NCBI GenBank assembly: GCA_944472155.2
Contig: OX235279.1
Span: 175,873,868-175,937,867 of the forward strand
DNA length: 64,000 bases
From: Trichobilharzia szidati
Lineage: Eukaryota > Platyhelminthes > Trematoda > Strigeidida > Schistosomatidae
Direction: 5' to 3'
Of this stretch, positions 63,481 through 64,000 are shown piece after piece. Positions within the stretch are counted from its first letter, which is position 1; each line of letters begins with the position of its first letter. The notes beneath the pieces were generated by a model, which saw nothing but the letters and a program-made list of their open reading frames with translations, did not search any database and was not told where the DNA came from. The position numbers were made by a program, and so were the translations under genes.

Positions 63481-64000
63481 TTATGTTTTTCCCCGCAGAC
63501 AAATTAAAAGCCACCACCATAGGCGTGAGAGAAATGACAGCCTTAACCTATAAAATAAAGAAAGAAAGAAATACAAGTAGGTTGTGAGTGATAGCGGCGC
63601 TTTTCTTCTTCTTCACATTTGCTTTCATTTTAATTTGTAGCTCCTTCTTTATCTACCTCATTACACCTTAATTAATAATGAAAAGAAAATATAAAGAGAA
63701 AAAACGTACATGTTTATATACACACACAGGCATAAGATAGTCCTTAATTTATGTACTATTTTTAATGGATTCCTTAAAAAAGAGAAAGCACACAAAAAAC
63801 GCCAAAGAGTGCATCCAGGAGGGGGAAAAAAACGCAACACTCTAAAAAAGAGCAAATAAATAAGTGAATAAATAAACAAAACAGAACAGAACCATATCAA
63901 AACAAAGTGTTCCCCCTTCTTCTCCTCCTCCCGGTCCTTGTCCGTTGTTCCGCGCACGTTACTGCTTCTACTTTTACCCACTGATGTTAATTTTATTCGT
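63481..64000. other. Unassigned
   Basis: AT-rich, with AAAGAAAG-type and purine/pyrimidine-rich stretches. The minus open frame 63661-63981 is low-complexity and I do not call it. Confidence 0.45.

Noticed and set aside
63661..63981. 106-codon minus frame near the right edge
   Set aside because: Low-complexity K/R/E and F/L-rich translation of purine/pyrimidine tracts; no motif.

Overview
This window looks like repeat-dense, AT-rich intergenic or intronic DNA from a flatworm, most probably a schistosome (blood fluke). I see no complete host protein-coding gene. The organism call rests on three kinds of repeat seen together: a tRNA-headed short repeat carrying a hammerhead-ribozyme-like core resembling the schistosome Sm-alpha repeat (CTGATGA, then GAGTCCCAAA, then TAGGAC, then GAAAC); several lineages of Penelope-like elements (PLEs) with an RT core and a GIY-YIG-type tail; and RTE-type non-LTR retrotransposons of the kind abundant in schistosomes. 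The species cannot be fixed by reading alone.

The retroelements fall into these families, named here for reference. PLE-A: about 76-1075, 48740-50100, 57960-59440 and 61150-61690. PLE-B: 24405-25625, 45795-47065 and 59445-60115. PLE-C: 41090-42370, 54740-55135 and 60130-60480. PLE-D: 43610-45121. PLE-E: 8458-9560. An RTE-type LINE has about twenty fragments, most ending in short (TAA)n tracts. Two further LINE families are a second RT family at 18168-18375 and 38740-39860, and a CR1/jockey-like one at 48885-49528. There are three short families. SINE-A has a tRNA head and a tail shared with the RTE LINE. SINE-B has the same head and an unrelated body. SINE-C has a different tRNA head followed by the hammerhead-like domain. 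Everything protein-like is broken by stops, frameshifts or truncation. PLE-C at 41090-42370 is the best preserved, with two in-frame stops over about 420 codons.

Layout: 0-1.1 kb PLE-A copies back to back; 1.5-3.6 kb simple-sequence-rich unassigned DNA; 4.1-6.25 kb a large inverted repeat of RTE plus SINE-C; 6.3-6.9 kb a possible small host exon; 6.9-9.9 kb RTE, PLE-E and SINE-A; 9.9-11.8 kb unassigned; 11.8-14.5 kb three RTE fragments; 14.5-16.4 kb unassigned; 16.4-25.7 kb mixed SINE/RTE/PLE-B; 25.7-28.4 kb unassigned; 28.4-37.1 kb RTE and SINE islands, including a foldback SINE-C with target-site duplication; 37.1-38.4 kb unassigned; 38.7-50.6 kb LINE and PLE cluster; 50.6-52.1 kb unassigned; 52.1-55.9 kb SINE, RTE, PLE-C; 55.9-57.9 kb unassigned; 57.9-63.5 kb three PLE lineages side by side, then RTE and SINEs.

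The most interesting signals are at RNA level. Downstream of PLE reading frames sit hammerhead-like modules whose stem I pairs co-vary between copies. The SINE-C family carries its own hammerhead-derived domain and recurs as inverted pairs and partial tandem units, as expected of a retrozyme-like repeat. SINE-A appears to parasitise the RTE LINE through a shared 3' end. All calls come from reading the sequence and the translated frames; no database search or folding program was run.
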